Below, piece after piece: positions 63,804 through 64,000 of a stretch of DNA of 64,000 nucleotides. A program made the position numbers and the translations under genes. Position 1 is the first letter of the stretch; each line of letters starts with the position of its first letter. The notes under the pieces are model-generated. The model made no database searches. It was not told the origin of the DNA and worked only from the letters and a program-made list of their open reading frames with translations. Source of the stretch: Thauera terpenica 58Eu (GTDB taxonomy: Bacteria; Pseudomonadota; Gammaproteobacteria; Burkholderiales; Rhodocyclaceae); contig NZ_ATJV01000046.1 of the NCBI RefSeq assembly GCF_000443165.1, positions 16,071-80,070 of the forward strand, given 5' to 3'.

Positions 63804-63830
63804 TCAAGTTTCTTGCCTTGCGGCCGTGGA
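63804..63830 (+). promoter_or_regulatory. Sigma-28 (FliA) type promoter of flgM
   Basis: TCAAGTTT, exactly 11 bases, then GCCGTGGA resemble TAAAGTTT-N11-GCCGATAA (7 of 8 and 5 of 8 matches). It is 31 bp before the flgM ATG. FliA-dependent flgM promoters are known in other bacteria. Confidence 0.55.
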
Positions 63831-63861
63831 CCTATCCGACCCGGTGCGTTCCTGGAGAACA

Positions 63862-64000
63862 TCATGAAAATCGAAAATACAGGCAAGGCCTACGTCCCCT
63901 CGCCTGCGCAGGAAACCCGCGCTCCCGCAGCGCGCGTCAAAGGCGAAGAACAGGCCAGCGGCGACAGCGTGCAGCTGTCGCCGCTGGCCACGCTGATGAA
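63862..64000 (+). CDS. flgM: Anti-sigma-28 factor FlgM, 3' end outside window
   Basis: Only the first 46 codons are present. The sequence MKIENTGKAYVPSP and GDSVQLSPLATLM is the typical N-terminal part of FlgM, which holds FliA inactive until the hook is complete and is then exported through the basal body. TGGAGAAC precedes the ATG by 4-11 bases. It follows flgA and a sigma-28-like site. Confidence 0.88.

Overview
The window joins two blocks of high-GC DNA. Positions 1 to about 36,250 are the right-hand part of an integrative and conjugative element (ICE). Positions about 36,250 to 64,000 are a chromosomal flagellar gene cluster. The flagellar layout (fleSR, fliE to fliR, flgL to flgA, flgM), the sigma-54 class promoters, the codon use and the IHF-beta type suggest a betaproteobacterium, most likely Rhodocyclales (Thauera/Azoarcus-like). 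This host call is an inference from gene order and composition. No rRNA, tRNA, IS element or CRISPR array was seen.

Left edge (1-1695): a TRIP13/Pch2-like AAA+ ATPase, cut by the window start, is read leftwards. It is divergent from a WYL-domain repressor of the CapW/BrxR family, and a 30-bp dyad lies between them. This pair fits the regulated end of a CBASS-type anti-phage locus (type III-like, HORMA/TRIP13) whose remaining genes would lie outside the window.

ICE accessory genes (2174-7272): a conserved ICE protein, a DUF6094-type methyltransferase-fold protein, a small conserved protein, an SF2 helicase and an IHF-beta-like protein. Several have a GC-rich hairpin just before the ribosome binding site. 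The 7273-7618 gap holds a pair of opposed DnaA boxes.

Conjugation (7619-33604): an almost complete MPF-G (SXT/TOL, PFGI-1, ICEHin1056-like) type IV secretion system. It runs PilL-N lipoprotein, TIGR03759, lytic transglycosylase, TIGR03765, TraD, TIGR03747, RAQPRD, TIGR03758, 03745, 03750, 03746, 03749, 03752, 03751, the TraC-like ATPase, a DsbA-like protein, RadC, TIGR03757, 03756, 03755, TraG-N, DUF3742 and the MobH relaxase. Cargo interrupts it twice: an unrecognised 463-aa gene on the opposite strand (13624-15015) and an AbiEi/AbiEii pair (29901-31572). An XRE regulator, a LysR-like effector domain without its HTH, and a P4-type integrase close the element.

Flagellar block (36340-64000): fleS-fleR and fliE on the minus strand; fliFGHIJ, then fliKLMNOPQR on the plus strand; flgBCDEFGHIJ, then flgKL plus a small lipoprotein gene on the minus strand; flgA and flgM on the plus strand. 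Four near-consensus sigma-54 sites (before fliE, fliK, flgK and flgB) and one sigma-28-like site (before flgM) can be read directly. They fit FleSR-driven middle/late flagellar expression. The ICE sits immediately downstream of fliE and does not disrupt a flagellar gene.
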